Shown: positions 17,161 to 26,890, counted from the first letter of the stretch. The stretch: 64,000 bases of DNA from JBBTCJ01 sp038043285 (GCA_038043285.1 JBBTCJ010000002.1:16938-80937), one strand, 5' to 3'. Notes: generated by a model from the letters alone, not told the origin. Numbers and translations: made by a program.

Positions 17161-20100
17161 ATGTCGCCAAACTTGCGCCGTCGTTGCATGCATGTTACGC
17201 ATTTCGTTCTATCGTGCGCGGTCATCGCATTGGGATTGGGTTGTGAATCCGTCGCCCTGCGCGACGCCGGCGGAACCGCCGCGGATAGCGCTGCCGAGGG
17301 ATCGGGAACACTCTCCTCGGTCGTCCAGGTGGCGTCGTACGGGCAGTACTCGCTGGTCGCCCGCGACTCCAAGGACAGTCCCGGGGAGTGGCAGTTCGCC
17401 GTCCGGGAAGGACGTACCGTCCCGAAGGATGACTACACCTTCCGATGGAACTTCGGCGATGGCCAAACGTACCAGGGTTCCGCCCAGACCTACACCTACA
17501 CGGCCAACGGCAAGTACACGATCAACGTTGACGCCGTAAAGCCCGACGGAACCCTCGCCTTCACGCTGTCGCTGACCATCGAAGTGAACGTCGCGAGCAA
17601 TTCTGCGCCCACCGCCGTCGCGGGCGCGGACCTCACGACGAACGAGAACGATCTCGTCCAGTTGTCAGCCGCCGCCAGCAGCGATCCGGACAACGACGTG
17701 CTTTCCTTCCAGTGGACCCAGACGAGCGGACCCGCGGTCCTGTTGTTGACGCCGAACGCGGCGGCTACCAACTTCGTCGCCCCGCTGATCGACGCTGACA
17801 CCGTGTTTTCGTTCGTGGTCCGCGTCAGCGACGGAAGCCTGGAATCCACGGACGAGGTTCGCGTCACGGCGTTGAATGTCGTGGCTCCCGTGCAAGTTGG
17901 TCCGACAGCGAACGCGGGAACCGATCGAAGTTTGGTCGAGGGCAGCCTGGCGCTCCTCGACGGACGCGGTTCCACCGGCGACGCCCTCGCGTTCGCCTGG
18001 TCGCAACTCAGCGGACCGACCGTATCCATCGCCAACGCGAATCAAGCCCTCGCCAGCTTCGCCGCCCCGGCGGTTCCCGCGGGCGGGTCCGCCATCCTGG
18101 TCTTCGAGCTACTCGTGACCTCCGGCGGACTGTCCGCCGCCGATGAGCTGTCGATCACCGTGCTCTCCAGCAACAATGGCGGCAGCGACCCGACGGATCC
18201 ATGCCTGACCGATCGCGACAACGACGGGGCGAACGACTGCTTAGATGGTTGTCCCGACGATCCGGCGAAGACCGCGCCGGGGCTTTGCGGATGTGGACTG
18301 TCCGACGCCGACCCGACGTGCGGCGCTGGGGATTGCCTTGCCTCAACGACCGCGTGGCAGAATCAGGCGCTGTCCTCGCCGCAAACAGGGCTTTTCGAAC
18401 TGCGGTTCAATGCGACACCCTCCAAAACCAATCTCGACGGAGTCGTCGCCTTTTCCAAAGGCCAGGGTACGGGGTTCGCCAGCTATGCCGGATTAATCCG
18501 ATTCAACCTTGCAGGGCTGCTGGATGTCCGCAACGGAAGCGCGTACGCGGCCGACGCGTCGGTGTTCTACGCCGCCAACACCACCTACAACTTTCGGGTC
18601 GCGATCGACGTTCCGGCGCGAACCTACAGTGTGTTTGTGTCTCCGCCGAGTCAGGCGGAGGTTGCGGTGGCTCAGAACTTCGCTTTCCGCACCGAGCAAG
18701 CCGCGGTGAACGTCATCGACACGCTTGGCGTGTGGGCGTCCACGGGCGGATCGCACGACACCTGTGACCTGATGGTCGTTGCGGCGGGCGGTGGGGGCAC
18801 GCCGCTCGTGGCCAGCGCCGGGGCCGACACCTCGATCGCCGCTGGTGGATCGGCTCGATTGGCCGGGCAGGCGTCGGGCGGCACCGCGCCGTACACCTAC
18901 AAGTGGTCGCCAACGACGGGGTTGAGCAGCTCCACAACGGCCCAACCGACGGCCAGCCCGTCGGTCACGACGACGTACACGTTGACGGTGCTCGATTCCG
19001 CCGGTGCGTCCGCCGGCGACTCCGTGGTGGTGCAGGTTCAGGCGGCCGCGCTGGCCGCGAACGCCGGTTCGGACGCAACGGTTTCCGCGGGCGGCTCAAC
19101 GCAACTGGCCGGGTCCGCATCCGGCGGACAATCGCCGTACACCTATCGTTGGTCCCCCACCACCGGCCTGAGCAACGCGACGGTCGCAGCGCCGACCGCC
19201 TCGCCGTCGGCCACCACGACCTATACGCTCACGGTGACCGACGGGGCCGGCGCGACCGCGTCGGATTCAGTCGTCCTCACCGTGGCCAGCATCAGCACCA
19301 ACTCGTACTTCGTCGCCAAGAACGCCGCGAACGCCAGCGACACCAACCCCGGGACCGAGGCGGCGCCGTGGAAAACTCTGGCGAAAGCCGGTGCCACGGC
19401 GAAGGGCGGCGACACCGTATACGTCAAGGCCGGAACCTATTACGAAACCCTGCGTCCGCAAAACTCCGGAACCGCGGGAAACCTGATTTCTTTCAAGGCG
19501 TACCCGGGTGATGAGTGCAAGGGAACGTATTCGAAGAGCGACTGTCGAGTGATTATTGACGGTCAAAACACGCGAGCCCCCGGGGCCGACCTCTATCCGC
19601 GCGGCTATGTCCGCGTCGAAGGGTTTGACATTCGCAATCACACCGCCGAGGCGGTGTACTTGCAGGGGTATTACGACACGACGTCTGTGGGCGTGGAGAT
19701 CGTGAACAATTACCTTCACGACAATGCCGGGGACGCCATCAACGCCCGCAACGCGGTCAACGCTCGGCTCGAAAACAACGAGATTTACAACAACGGCCTC
19801 ACCGCGGTGGCCTTCGGCGGGGCCAACGGATGCAACAACCTCACCATCCGCGGAAACTCCGTCCACCATAATGGCAAGGACGGGCTTCAAGGCTCCGGCA
19901 GGACGCTGATGGTCGAAAACAACGTTCTGTACGACCAGTTCCACACCGAACTGCACCAGGACGCGGTGGATTGCAGCCGGTTGTCCGACGCGGTGTTCAG
20001 GAACAACTCCTTCTCCGATTTCACGCAGTTGATCTACCTGCACAATCTGGACGGCGGATTCAGCAACATTCAGATTTACGGGAACGTGTTCTACACCGAC

Positions 20101-20574
20101 AAGTACTTCACGGTCCGCGGCGGCGAGACCACCGGAGTGTTCTTCGACTGCCGGTTTACCTCCGCCACGGCGACGAACATCGTGATCCATTCCAATACCT
20201 TCGCGTGGACCGGGTATTCGGGCCTATGGATTTACGGCAATGCGTCCGGCGTGACCCTGCGCGACAATGTGTTCTATGATTCCGGCATGGACGTTGAAGC
20301 GACGAACACCAACTCGGACTACAACGTGTTCTACAATTCGCCCAAGCCATCCTTCGAAAGGTCCAACAGCGTGACGATGGATCCCCAGTTCCAGAATTAT
20401 ACGCGGCACGCCAGTTGGGATTTCCGCTTGAGATCCACAAGTCCGGCGGTCGATCGCGGCGATGCGTTGCTGGGAACGGTGGTTCCGCTGCCCGCCGGGT
20501 TTGCGGACATCGCGGGGACCGCGAGACCGACAGGAACGCGCAGCGACGTCGGCGCGTACGAATTCAAGCCGTAA
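17161..20574 (+). CDS. Large lipoprotein with PKD, thrombospondin-3, LamG-like and beta-helix domains
   Basis: 1137 aa. The signal peptide ends in the lipobox LGLGC (about residue 27), so the protein is predicted to be lipid-anchored. Domains in order: a PKD fold (FRWNFGDGQTYQGSAQTYTYT), two REJ/cadherin-like Ig modules (PTAVAGADLTT..., PTANAGTDRSLVEG...), a calcium-binding thrombospondin-3-like block (TDRDNDGANDCLDGCPDD), a LamG-like region with few Cys, two near-identical PKD-type repeats (SAGADTSIAAGGSARLAG; YTYKWSPTTGL), and a right-handed parallel beta-helix (about 715-1100, GDTVYVKAGTYYETL, repeated NNxIYxN turns). Probably binds or cleaves polysaccharide; no catalytic residues can be assigned. 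ATG 17161 has AAGGGGAAAG upstream. Confidence 0.85.
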   Translation: MSPNLRRRCMHVTHFVLSCAVIALGLGCESVALRDAGGTAADSAAEGSGTLSSVVQVASYGQYSLVARDSKDSPGEWQFAVREGRTVPKDDYTFRWNFGDGQTYQGSAQTYTYTANGKYTINVDAVKPDGTLAFTLSLTIEVNVASNSAPTAVAGADLTTNENDLVQLSAAASSDPDNDVLSFQWTQTSGPAVLLLTPNAAATNFVAPLIDADTVFSFVVRVSDGSLESTDEVRVTALNVVAPVQVGPTANAGTDRSLVEGSLALLDGRGSTGDALAFAWSQLSGPTVSIANANQALASFAAPAVPAGGSAILVFELLVTSGGLSAADELSITVLSSNNGGSDPTDPCLTDRDNDGANDCLDGCPDDPAKTAPGLCGCGLSDADPTCGAGDCLASTTAWQNQALSSPQTGLFELRFNATPSKTNLDGVVAFSKGQGTGFASYAGLIRFNLAGLLDVRNGSAYAADASVFYAANTTYNFRVAIDVPARTYSVFVSPPSQAEVAVAQNFAFRTEQAAVNVIDTLGVWASTGGSHDTCDLMVVAAGGGGTPLVASAGADTSIAAGGSARLAGQASGGTAPYTYKWSPTTGLSSSTTAQPTASPSVTTTYTLTVLDSAGASAGDSVVVQVQAAALAANAGSDATVSAGGSTQLAGSASGGQSPYTYRWSPTTGLSNATVAAPTASPSATTTYTLTVTDGAGATASDSVVLTVASISTNSYFVAKNAANASDTNPGTEAAPWKTLAKAGATAKGGDTVYVKAGTYYETLRPQNSGTAGNLISFKAYPGDECKGTYSKSDCRVIIDGQNTRAPGADLYPRGYVRVEGFDIRNHTAEAVYLQGYYDTTSVGVEIVNNYLHDNAGDAINARNAVNARLENNEIYNNGLTAVAFGGANGCNNLTIRGNSVHHNGKDGLQGSGRTLMVENNVLYDQFHTELHQDAVDCSRLSDAVFRNNSFSDFTQLIYLHNLDGGFSNIQIYGNVFYTDKYFTVRGGETTGVFFDCRFTSATATNIVIHSNTFAWTGYSGLWIYGNASGVTLRDNVFYDSGMDVEATNTNSDYNVFYNSPKPSFERSNSVTMDPQFQNYTRHASWDFRLRSTSPAVDRGDALLGTVVPLPAGFADIAGTARPTGTRSDVGAYEFKP

Positions 20575-20597
20575 GGGACGCGAGCGGTTGATGAATA

Positions 20598-20637
20598 CGG
20601 GCCGGTGCGCAGCGCGGAACAGCGGCGCATCGGCCCG
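20598..20637 (+). terminator. Terminator between convergent genes
   Basis: A 13-bp stem with one G-T pair (20598-20610 with 20625-20637, 14-base loop) follows the stop of the beta-helix protein and precedes the end of a minus-strand methyltransferase. The plus-strand tail GTTGCTTTA is only moderately T-rich, so it may work in both directions. Confidence 0.55.
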
Positions 20638-20643
20638 GTTGCT

Positions 20644-21582
20644 TTACGGGGAAGTGAGCGTGAATCTCGCCGCGTGGAACGGCGAGGCGAGGTCGACGTC
20701 GGAGCAATCATGGTGTACGGCGAATACTTCCAGGGTGAAACGCGTCAGTTGGGGCAACAGACGAGATTGAAACGCGTGTCGGTCATACCATCGTCCGAAG
20801 TTGTTTCCCCAGCCCGGCCAGGCGATGCGCATCGCTTCTTCGTCGAACGCTTCGGGGTACGAGCAGAGGTCCGGATCGAAGAGATTGACGTGGGCATCGC
20901 CGACGCAGAACGGAACGATGACGATTCGTCCGCCGGTTGCCAGAAGCCTATTGGCGGCGCGCAACAGGTCGATGTCAGCGGAACCCTCAAAGCAGTTGAA
21001 AGCGCAAAACGAGGCCATGCAGTTGATCGCGCCGTCGGGCAGCGGGATCTTGGCGGCGTCGGCGCCGATGCGATCTTCATGCCGGCCGGGCGGATAGGCC
21101 AAGTCCAGGTCCAGTACGCGACACCCGGCGGTACGGCGGGCGATGGTTCCCCAGATTCCAGCCTGGGCGCCCACGTCCAGCACCACGTCGCGCGGCGTTA
21201 GCTCGGCAAGGCGCAGACCAATCTCATGCCAGGCGGCGTAACGGATGCGGCGGCGGGAGAAGTAGTAGAAGCGAGGATAGCGAGTGCGGCGCATGAACTC
21301 CGCCAGGTGCTCGTTACTCAGATGCAACTCGGAAACTTGAAGCTCGTGGCAGTCCGCGAGCCAGGAGCACTGTTTCAACTCCGGGACCGTCGGAGCGCAA
21401 TGAATTGGGTTCGTTTTTCGCTCGGCCCGGCGCGCCTGGTAGCTGGAACCCAATCGCCTCACGGCGGCGGCGAGGCCCAGCGCGCGCGCGGAGTATGCGA
21501 AGCGCGCGGCGGCGTTCAGGAGCCGCGATCGGGTTCCAAGCAGGTCAGGGTTCACGGTGTTCACCACAACCGCACGGCTCAA
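20644..21582 (-). CDS. SAM-dependent methyltransferase (class I), polysaccharide locus
   Basis: About 312 aa. A Rossmann-type methyltransferase domain starts near residue 128: DVVLDVGAQAGIWGTIARR is the glycine motif I, VLDLDLAYPPG the acidic loop, and RLLATGGRIVIVPF the post-motif region. The N-terminal ~120 residues are unlike other proteins I recognise and include CHELQVSELHLSNEHL. The start is uncertain: the reading frame opens with TTG at 21582, GTG codons at 21567 and 21564 are alternatives, and the first ATG (21294) would leave a shorter protein. It is the last gene of the minus-strand arm, 104 bases after the next one. Substrate unknown; probably a sugar or a glycan intermediate. Confidence 0.75.
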   Translation of the reverse strand: MSRAVVVNTVNPDLLGTRSRLLNAAARFAYSARALGLAAAVRRLGSSYQARRAERKTNPIHCAPTVPELKQCSWLADCHELQVSELHLSNEHLAEFMRRTRYPRFYYFSRRRIRYAAWHEIGLRLAELTPRDVVLDVGAQAGIWGTIARRTAGCRVLDLDLAYPPGRHEDRIGADAAKIPLPDGAINCMASFCAFNCFEGSADIDLLRAANRLLATGGRIVIVPFCVGDAHVNLFDPDLCSYPEAFDEEAMRIAWPGWGNNFGRWYDRHAFQSRLLPQLTRFTLEVFAVHHDCSDVDLASPFHAARFTLTSP

Positions 21583-21685
21583 AACCCCCAGCCCCGTACG
21601 CTGATGCCTTCGTGCATTCGCAACCTAAGCACACTGAGAAAGAGTCGGGGTTCGCGGTTTCGCGGATTGCTGCCGGAATATGAGT

Positions 21686-22399
21686 CTACTCGCTCACCGA
21701 AGATGACGCGTGCAACACAAGCACACGGCGCATCCAACCAAGCCTGGCCCAGGAATTGACCATGCGCTCGTAGACCACTCCGACGAGAAAAGCCGGGGCC
21801 CATCTCATCAGATACACCGGGGGGCCTTCCCACAACTGTACATCCACGACGATCAACTGTGCCGCCCGGTTCAGACGCATCAGCGCGTGCCTTGAGTTGG
21901 CACGATAAACGGTCGGAAACGGATCATATTCGCCACGATGCCACCAGCGATGAAACCGATACGGCGTCAGTTTCGCGGCAAGAGTAGCGTAATGGAAGAG
22001 GTTCGGCGTGAGAGCGAGCAGGGATCCGCCGGGCCTCAGGACGCGCGCAAATTCGCGGAACACCAAAATCGGATTGGAAAGGTGCTCCAAGACCCAGCGG
22101 CAGTGGATGAGATCGAAGGTGCGCTCGCCAAAAGGAAGGTGAGCGAGATCAGCTACGACCGCCGCGTTGCAGAAGGGATTGCGTGCCACGGCCGGGTCGG
22201 CGTCGGCGCCGACGATGTACATGCTTCGCCAGGGAGCCTCGCGCGAACAGCCGCGGTCCCCCCCGCACCCCGCATCAAGCACCAACATTCCCGGCTTTGC
22301 CAGCCTGCGAAACAACGCGTCCAGCGGGTCCGGGCGCGGTTGCGGATAGAACCTCCGCAGAAGCTTCCGTATGGCCTTGGGCCGCGTTTCCAAACTCAT
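21686..22399 (-). CDS. SAM-dependent methyltransferase
   Basis: 237 aa. Motif I is MLVLDAGCGGDRG, followed by IVGADADPAVARN, then the FDLIHCRWVLEHLSNP segment and VLRPGGSLLALTPN, typical of UbiE/Methyltransf_11 enzymes acting on small molecules or sugars. The C-terminus contains a hydrophobic stretch (MRWAPAFLVGVVYERM). ATG 22399 was chosen because upstream codons show no family similarity. It lies 61 bases after the ligase-like gene in the same direction, so likely the same operon. Likely methylates a sugar in the polymer; this is inference from context. Confidence 0.8.
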   Translation of the reverse strand: MSLETRPKAIRKLLRRFYPQPRPDPLDALFRRLAKPGMLVLDAGCGGDRGCSREAPWRSMYIVGADADPAVARNPFCNAAVVADLAHLPFGERTFDLIHCRWVLEHLSNPILVFREFARVLRPGGSLLALTPNLFHYATLAAKLTPYRFHRWWHRGEYDPFPTVYRANSRHALMRLNRAAQLIVVDVQLWEGPPVYLMRWAPAFLVGVVYERMVNSWARLGWMRRVLVLHASSSVSE

Positions 22400-22460
22400 G
22401 GCTGCCGACGCCGTGTCTGATCGCACTCCAGGGGGGCGTACAATTGGAGGCCAACGCCAT

Positions 22461-23780
22461 TCATCGCTCCCCACGCCCAAACCGGGAGGTGGGTAGCATA
22501 AGAACTTGACCGGCTCCAAGCAACGCGTACACCGGGACGACGAAGTTCCCAAATACGTCAACGCTAAAGACGGCAACCGCAAAACATGCCGTCGTCACGG
22601 TCCACCCCTTGGCGTCATTGGCAATCGAAGGTGCATACCGCGAAGCCCGACCGATCCCATACCACGAATAGAATAAGAAGGCCAGGAAGGACAGCACGGC
22701 AAACACCCCGGATCGCACAAAGAGAACCGCATAGAAACAGTCGATCGAATTCCATTTGTACCATTCCACGATGCGCGGCCAATCATTTCCCCAACCCCAT
22801 CCGAGGGCCCAATAGTCCGGCACGAGGGCCCAGACGCACTCAAGCATCGCCATGCGAACGTAGCCGCTCTCGGGATTGAGTGTAAGATAGTCCACAAGGA
22901 GTCTGAGCGGCCCGCGATTGGAGATCACCCCGAGCACCACGAATGCAGCCGCACTGCTGAAAAGCAGAAGTCGCAAACGGTGCCTCACCTTCCGCAGGAA
23001 ACGATCGTAGGCGAGGATCATCACGATCAGGCCGCACGCCAGCCATGGTGCGCTCGACAGTGACGAGAAGACACCGACAAGGGACAACGTGACGGCGGTT
23101 CTGTAGAGGCCCGGGCGCATCCCGAGGTTCCGTGCCCCGATGCATACAGCCAACCCAATAGCGAGCGTGCAGTACAGACCGAAAAGAATGTCAGCAGGGA
23201 ATGTGGCGGTGGCGCGGTAAAGACCAAGGCGTTGATTCTCAAGGTATACGTAGGGGACTCTGGGAAAGAATGGCTGAAACACCCCTCGAATGACGGAGTA
23301 TCCGCCCATCATCTCGACTAAGCCGAAGACGCCGCTGATGGCCGCGATGATGAGCATGACGCGTACAAAGTAGCGATAGGACGCGACATCATGCACCGCC
23401 GCGCGGGCGACGAAATACGCCAGCCCCATATCAATCACGGATGCTGTCGCGTTTTCAAGACCCTCGTCAAGTCCTCCGTGAGCCAAGGCGCTTATAACGA
23501 TGATGCACACGTGGGCGATGAGAAGCCCGTCCGCCAGCGAGATGGCGAGGCGAACCTGTCGCTCCGCAAGTCTCCGTGCGGCGCCGAGGGCGAGGCCGGT
23601 TAGCAGGATCCGCAGCGGGTTGACCATGATCGTTCCCAACTGCAGTTCCACGCCGCGCGGCAGAAGCAGGGCTGCGAACATCAGGATGATGGCCGTTTTG
23701 GACCAACGGGCGGCCGGGGAAGGAACAACCCGCCGAGGGGAGGAAAGAAAACCCGACGCAATGGCTTGGAGCTGCGTCAC
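22461..23780 (-). CDS. O-antigen ligase/polymerase-like membrane protein
   Basis: 439 aa, about ten predicted helices, with the large periplasmic loop usual for Wzy/WaaL proteins (about residues 165-215 with NQRLGLYRATATFPADILFG and again 285-330 around YVRMAMLECVWALVPDYWALGWGWGNDWP). The LENQRLGLYRA-type motif and GWGWGN are typical of the PF04932 family. A GTG start at 23780 overlaps the stop of the acetyltransferase by 4 bases (GTGA), which decides the start and indicates translational coupling. As no other Wzy is seen in the locus, it probably polymerises repeat units rather than ligating to lipid A, but this is inferred. Confidence 0.82.
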   Translation of the reverse strand: MTQLQAIASGFLSSPRRVVPSPAARWSKTAIILMFAALLLPRGVELQLGTIMVNPLRILLTGLALGAARRLAERQVRLAISLADGLLIAHVCIIVISALAHGGLDEGLENATASVIDMGLAYFVARAAVHDVASYRYFVRVMLIIAAISGVFGLVEMMGGYSVIRGVFQPFFPRVPYVYLENQRLGLYRATATFPADILFGLYCTLAIGLAVCIGARNLGMRPGLYRTAVTLSLVGVFSSLSSAPWLACGLIVMILAYDRFLRKVRHRLRLLLFSSAAAFVVLGVISNRGPLRLLVDYLTLNPESGYVRMAMLECVWALVPDYWALGWGWGNDWPRIVEWYKWNSIDCFYAVLFVRSGVFAVLSFLAFLFYSWYGIGRASRYAPSIANDAKGWTVTTACFAVAVFSVDVFGNFVVPVYALLGAGQVLMLPTSRFGRGER

Positions 23781-24418
23781 TGTTTGGGAGTGAGCATCCG
23801 GAGGATCTTGGCCGGGTTGCCCGCGACCACCGACCCCGAAGGGACATCGCGTGTGACGACGCTGTTGGCCCCAACAATGCAGTCGCTGCCGACGGTGACG
23901 CCCTTGACGATGACCACGTTCTGTCCAATCCAACAGTTGTCACCAATAGCCACGGGCTTGGTGATCAAGTTGGGATTTCGCGTGACGGGAACGCCGCCCG
24001 GTTCGACGAGGTGGTCGGAATCGGTGATCAGGACGTTCGAAGCGATCAGGACATTGGCGCCGATCACGACCGAACCGGCGGCGTTGCATTGAAAGCGAGA
24101 GATGATCGTACATCCGTCGCCGATGACGATTTTCGGCTGACGACCGCGACGCGGCGCCAGGTCGGCAAGGGTGAATTCCGGGCCCAAAGTCACGCGTGAG
24201 CCGATCGCCACGGCACGAGGGTTGTTGACGAACTGTGCTTTCGCGAGCACGGAGCCGCTGCCCAGGGAATGCAATCTCCAACTCCACAGAAGCCTCGTAC
24301 GAAGGAGGCTCCAAGCGCGCACGAAAAGCGCCCCAAGCGATCTACGCGCGAGCGCGTTGCCGCCGGGAGAATGGTGGTCGCTCGCCGGGTGACCGGTGGA
24401 GTCGGGGATATTGACCAT
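23777..24418 (-). CDS. Hexapeptide-repeat acyltransferase
   Basis: 213 aa. The C-terminal two thirds forms a left-handed beta-helix of hexapeptide repeats: IGDGCTI, VIGANVLIASNVLI, VAIGDNCWIGQNVVIVKGVTVGSDCIVGANSVVTRDVPSGSVVAGNPAKI. The D-S-D-H segment (TDSDHLVEPGG) and the GNPAK end are typical of WbbJ/LacA-type O-acetyltransferases that use acetyl-CoA. ATG 24418 is 8 bases after the stop of the preceding gene. It overlaps the O-antigen ligase gene by 4 bases. Likely acetylates a sugar of the polymer. Confidence 0.88.
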   Translation of the reverse strand: MVNIPDSTGHPASDHHSPGGNALARRSLGALFVRAWSLLRTRLLWSWRLHSLGSGSVLAKAQFVNNPRAVAIGSRVTLGPEFTLADLAPRRGRQPKIVIGDGCTIISRFQCNAAGSVVIGANVLIASNVLITDSDHLVEPGGVPVTRNPNLITKPVAIGDNCWIGQNVVIVKGVTVGSDCIVGANSVVTRDVPSGSVVAGNPAKILRMLTPKQ

Positions 24419-24426
24419 CGGCAAGT

Positions 24427-25788
24427 TCAACGGTTCTCCGCAGGCGCGGCGGGGCGCCGGGTCGCGCCCGAGGATCGGGCCAAAAGCCCGATCAGGAATC
24501 CGCCCGCCACGCCGATGGCCAGCCAGCGAATGCCGCGGATCTGATAGCCCCGGGCGGCGATTGCGGCGGCGCCGATGGCCAGATACGCGGCCGCGACGAG
24601 CGAGAGCGCCGACAGGGTGATGAAAGATTGCGTAGAGCGCTTCGTCAACTTTCGCCCTGCCCCGCCGGCGATCGCACCAACGATCAAGGCGACGGCGACG
24701 CTTCCCCACATCGCCGCACAAAGGACTCGGCCCGGCGTTGCGTAGCCGTCGGCTGGATAGATCACGCAAGGAGAGTTTCGAGAGATCAACACGTTGGCGC
24801 CGGGGACATCGTTCAAGAAGCGGCGTGCGTATTCAGAAGCCACCGCAGCCTGGAAGCGGCGGTCCCAATCCACTTCGTCCGCCGGAAGGTCGCGGAAAGC
24901 GGCGAAGCTCCACGAGGGCGACTCGGAAACCGTTTGCAGGAGACGGTCCAGATCGGCCAGGTTCTTCTCGCCGCCGGCTTCCTCGAAATCAAACGGGTGC
25001 GTAACCAGCAGAAGTACCGAACCGGGAGGAATCTCCTGGTCGCGGATCACCCAGGAGAGCGCTTCGGAAGGACTGCCGGTGCATTGGGGAACAACGGGAA
25101 TCGTTTTCGGAGGGTAACTCGCGTGGTGCAGGTCCGGGCTGAGCCATTCGAAGCGCTCGTCCTGCAAGGCGGCGGCGGTAGCGCCATCCCATGCGTTCCA
25201 GGGCGGAATGAACACGCGAACGCGAACACCCAACGAATGTTCCAAAGCCTCGCGCCCGACGTGGATGGCCGATCGTTGCCAGAGGAGAGGCCGGCCTTGG
25301 AACTCCCCGGGTCGAAAGCCGAGGGGCGTTCGACGACGATGCTCCAAACCGTGTAGAGCCGGCTCCACCACTCCAGCGTCGACGTATTCCTTCAGCAGGC
25401 GAACCCAGGGACTGGCGGCGTCGTTGAGCCAGGACTCGGCCTGCCCGCTGAGGATTTTTTCGGTCGTGGCGACATCATCGTCGAGACCACCAAACGGGAC
25501 GACGCCGACCACGAGCCTGGCGCCACGGTTTGCAAACAACGCGAACAGCCGCCGTTCGATGTCTGGATCCTTCGACGAGCGGGCGTACAAAGGAACCGCG
25601 GTATAGTCGTCGTAGCGGACAACGAGGTAACGCGGCCGAGCCGCCGATTCCGCACGGACCTCGGACGGAAAGAGGACGCACCAGGACGCGAACGTCATCG
25701 CGACCCGCAGCCCTTGGGGAGCCATACGTCGTCGCCGAAGGCTCACGGCTCCAGCGCGGTGGTTCAAAAGGAAAGCGCGCATTGACAT
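24427..25788 (-). CDS. DUF2334-like polysaccharide deacetylase with C-terminal membrane helices
   Basis: 453 aa. After an N-terminal signal anchor (about 20-45) comes a NodB-like barrel: YLVVRYDDYTA has the metal-binding Asp pair, ALHGLEHRR the His motif, and VFIPPWNAWD the substrate-loop WN motif seen in DUF2334 proteins. LLVTHPFDF ends the domain. The last 100 residues hold three membrane helices (AAMWGSVAVALIVGAIAGG, STQSFITLSALSLVAAAYLAIGA, RWLAIGVAGGFLIGLLA), unusual for this family. ATG 25788 (M-S-M) is 13 bases downstream of the previous stop. Likely edits the exported polysaccharide; substrate unknown. Confidence 0.72.
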   Translation of the reverse strand: MSMRAFLLNHRAGAVSLRRRRMAPQGLRVAMTFASWCVLFPSEVRAESAARPRYLVVRYDDYTAVPLYARSSKDPDIERRLFALFANRGARLVVGVVPFGGLDDDVATTEKILSGQAESWLNDAASPWVRLLKEYVDAGVVEPALHGLEHRRRTPLGFRPGEFQGRPLLWQRSAIHVGREALEHSLGVRVRVFIPPWNAWDGATAAALQDERFEWLSPDLHHASYPPKTIPVVPQCTGSPSEALSWVIRDQEIPPGSVLLLVTHPFDFEEAGGEKNLADLDRLLQTVSESPSWSFAAFRDLPADEVDWDRRFQAAVASEYARRFLNDVPGANVLISRNSPCVIYPADGYATPGRVLCAAMWGSVAVALIVGAIAGGAGRKLTKRSTQSFITLSALSLVAAAYLAIGAAAIAARGYQIRGIRWLAIGVAGGFLIGLLARSSGATRRPAAPAENR

Positions 25789-25801
25789 ACCGAATCCACG
25801 A

Positions 25802-26890
25802 TTAGCCCTGACCAGCGATCTTTTCCGCTCCGTGGGCCGCCGCGCCGCGGCTTGCGCCTCCTGCAACGATCGCCAAGAGGGCGGCCTCAAAGTCGGAAAC
25901 GGCCCGTCCCCAGGTGAATCGATCCAGTACGCCTCGCGAATCGCTCATCATTTGCATTCGCCGCGGCGGATCATCAAGAAGACTCACGATCGCCGCCGCC
26001 AAGCGGTCGGGATCGCCCACTGGGACCAACAGGCCGGTGCGCGGGTTGTCAATGATGTCGTGACTGCCGCCGCAATCAGTGCTGATGACCGCGCATCCAC
26101 AGGCGATAGCCTCCAACAGGGGATTGGAAAGGCCTTCGGTGCGGCTGGCGATAAACCAAACGAGACACTTGGAGTAGATTCGCCTCGCGGTGGCGAGATT
26201 CGGAAGCCGTGCGTAGTGCAACGATGGAGGCATTCCCCTGGGCCTGGGAAATCCGCCGAACGCGAACAGCGGAACATCGGGGCGGGTATTGGCCAGCTCG
26301 TTGAGCACCGCGAGAATCGTTCGCGGATCCTTGGCACTCCCGCCATGATAGACCGTGCCGACGCCGTGCCGCGCGTCACCGAGAGACGCCGGATAATAGT
26401 CACCCACGTCGATGCCGTTGTGCGCCAGGTAGATGGGATCGGTCGATCCGGCGTTTCGCATCAGGCCCACGAGGTGCGAACCGACGACGATGCGGGGCAT
26501 GGGCAGCGCCCAGGCTCGGCGCATGTCGTCGCCGATCCAATCCTCCACGCCGCGGCAGTTGTGTACCTTGTGGCCGCAGGCGTCGGGAAGGTCTGCGATC
26601 TGCAACACGCAGCGAACTCCAACGCCGACGACGACGTCGTTGGCGCCTACGATCCGCGGAGATAGCGCACGGTAGGAGACGGCTTCCATGGCCGGATTTC
26701 GCAGCCAACTGTCGCGGTGTCCGAACCGCAGGCGGAGATAGGCGCGGCGGAGAACTTCTCGCGGCGAGTGGCGCGGTGCTCCGTGAAGGAGGCGAACCTG
26801 ATGCCCACGCTCGGCAAGACCGGACGCGATGCGGACGACGCTGCGGACGCCGCCGCCGGAAGCTCCGGGGACAACAAAGGCGATGCGCAT
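25802..26890 (-). CDS. GT4-family glycosyltransferase
   Basis: 362 aa. The N-terminal Rossmann domain starts with MRIAFVVPGASGGGVRSVVRIASGLAERGHQV, which sets the start at ATG 26890. The C-terminal donor-binding domain has the E-x7-E-like ASRTEGLSNPLLEAIACGCAVISTDCGG and NPRTGLLVPVGDPDRLAAAI, typical of GT4. It uses a nucleotide-sugar donor to extend a lipid-linked glycan on the cytoplasmic side. A 130-base gap containing the dispersed palindrome separates it from the flippase gene. The sugar cannot be assigned. Confidence 0.88.
   Translation of the reverse strand: MRIAFVVPGASGGGVRSVVRIASGLAERGHQVRLLHGAPRHSPREVLRRAYLRLRFGHRDSWLRNPAMEAVSYRALSPRIVGANDVVVGVGVRCVLQIADLPDACGHKVHNCRGVEDWIGDDMRRAWALPMPRIVVGSHLVGLMRNAGSTDPIYLAHNGIDVGDYYPASLGDARHGVGTVYHGGSAKDPRTILAVLNELANTRPDVPLFAFGGFPRPRGMPPSLHYARLPNLATARRIYSKCLVWFIASRTEGLSNPLLEAIACGCAVISTDCGGSHDIIDNPRTGLLVPVGDPDRLAAAIVSLLDDPPRRMQMMSDSRGVLDRFTWGRAVSDFEAALLAIVAGGASRGAAAHGAEKIAGQG

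Noticed and set aside
17161..20574. PEP-CTERM-type substrate of the exosortase
   Set aside because: The C-terminus lacks a sorting motif, hydrophobic helix and basic end; it also has a lipobox.
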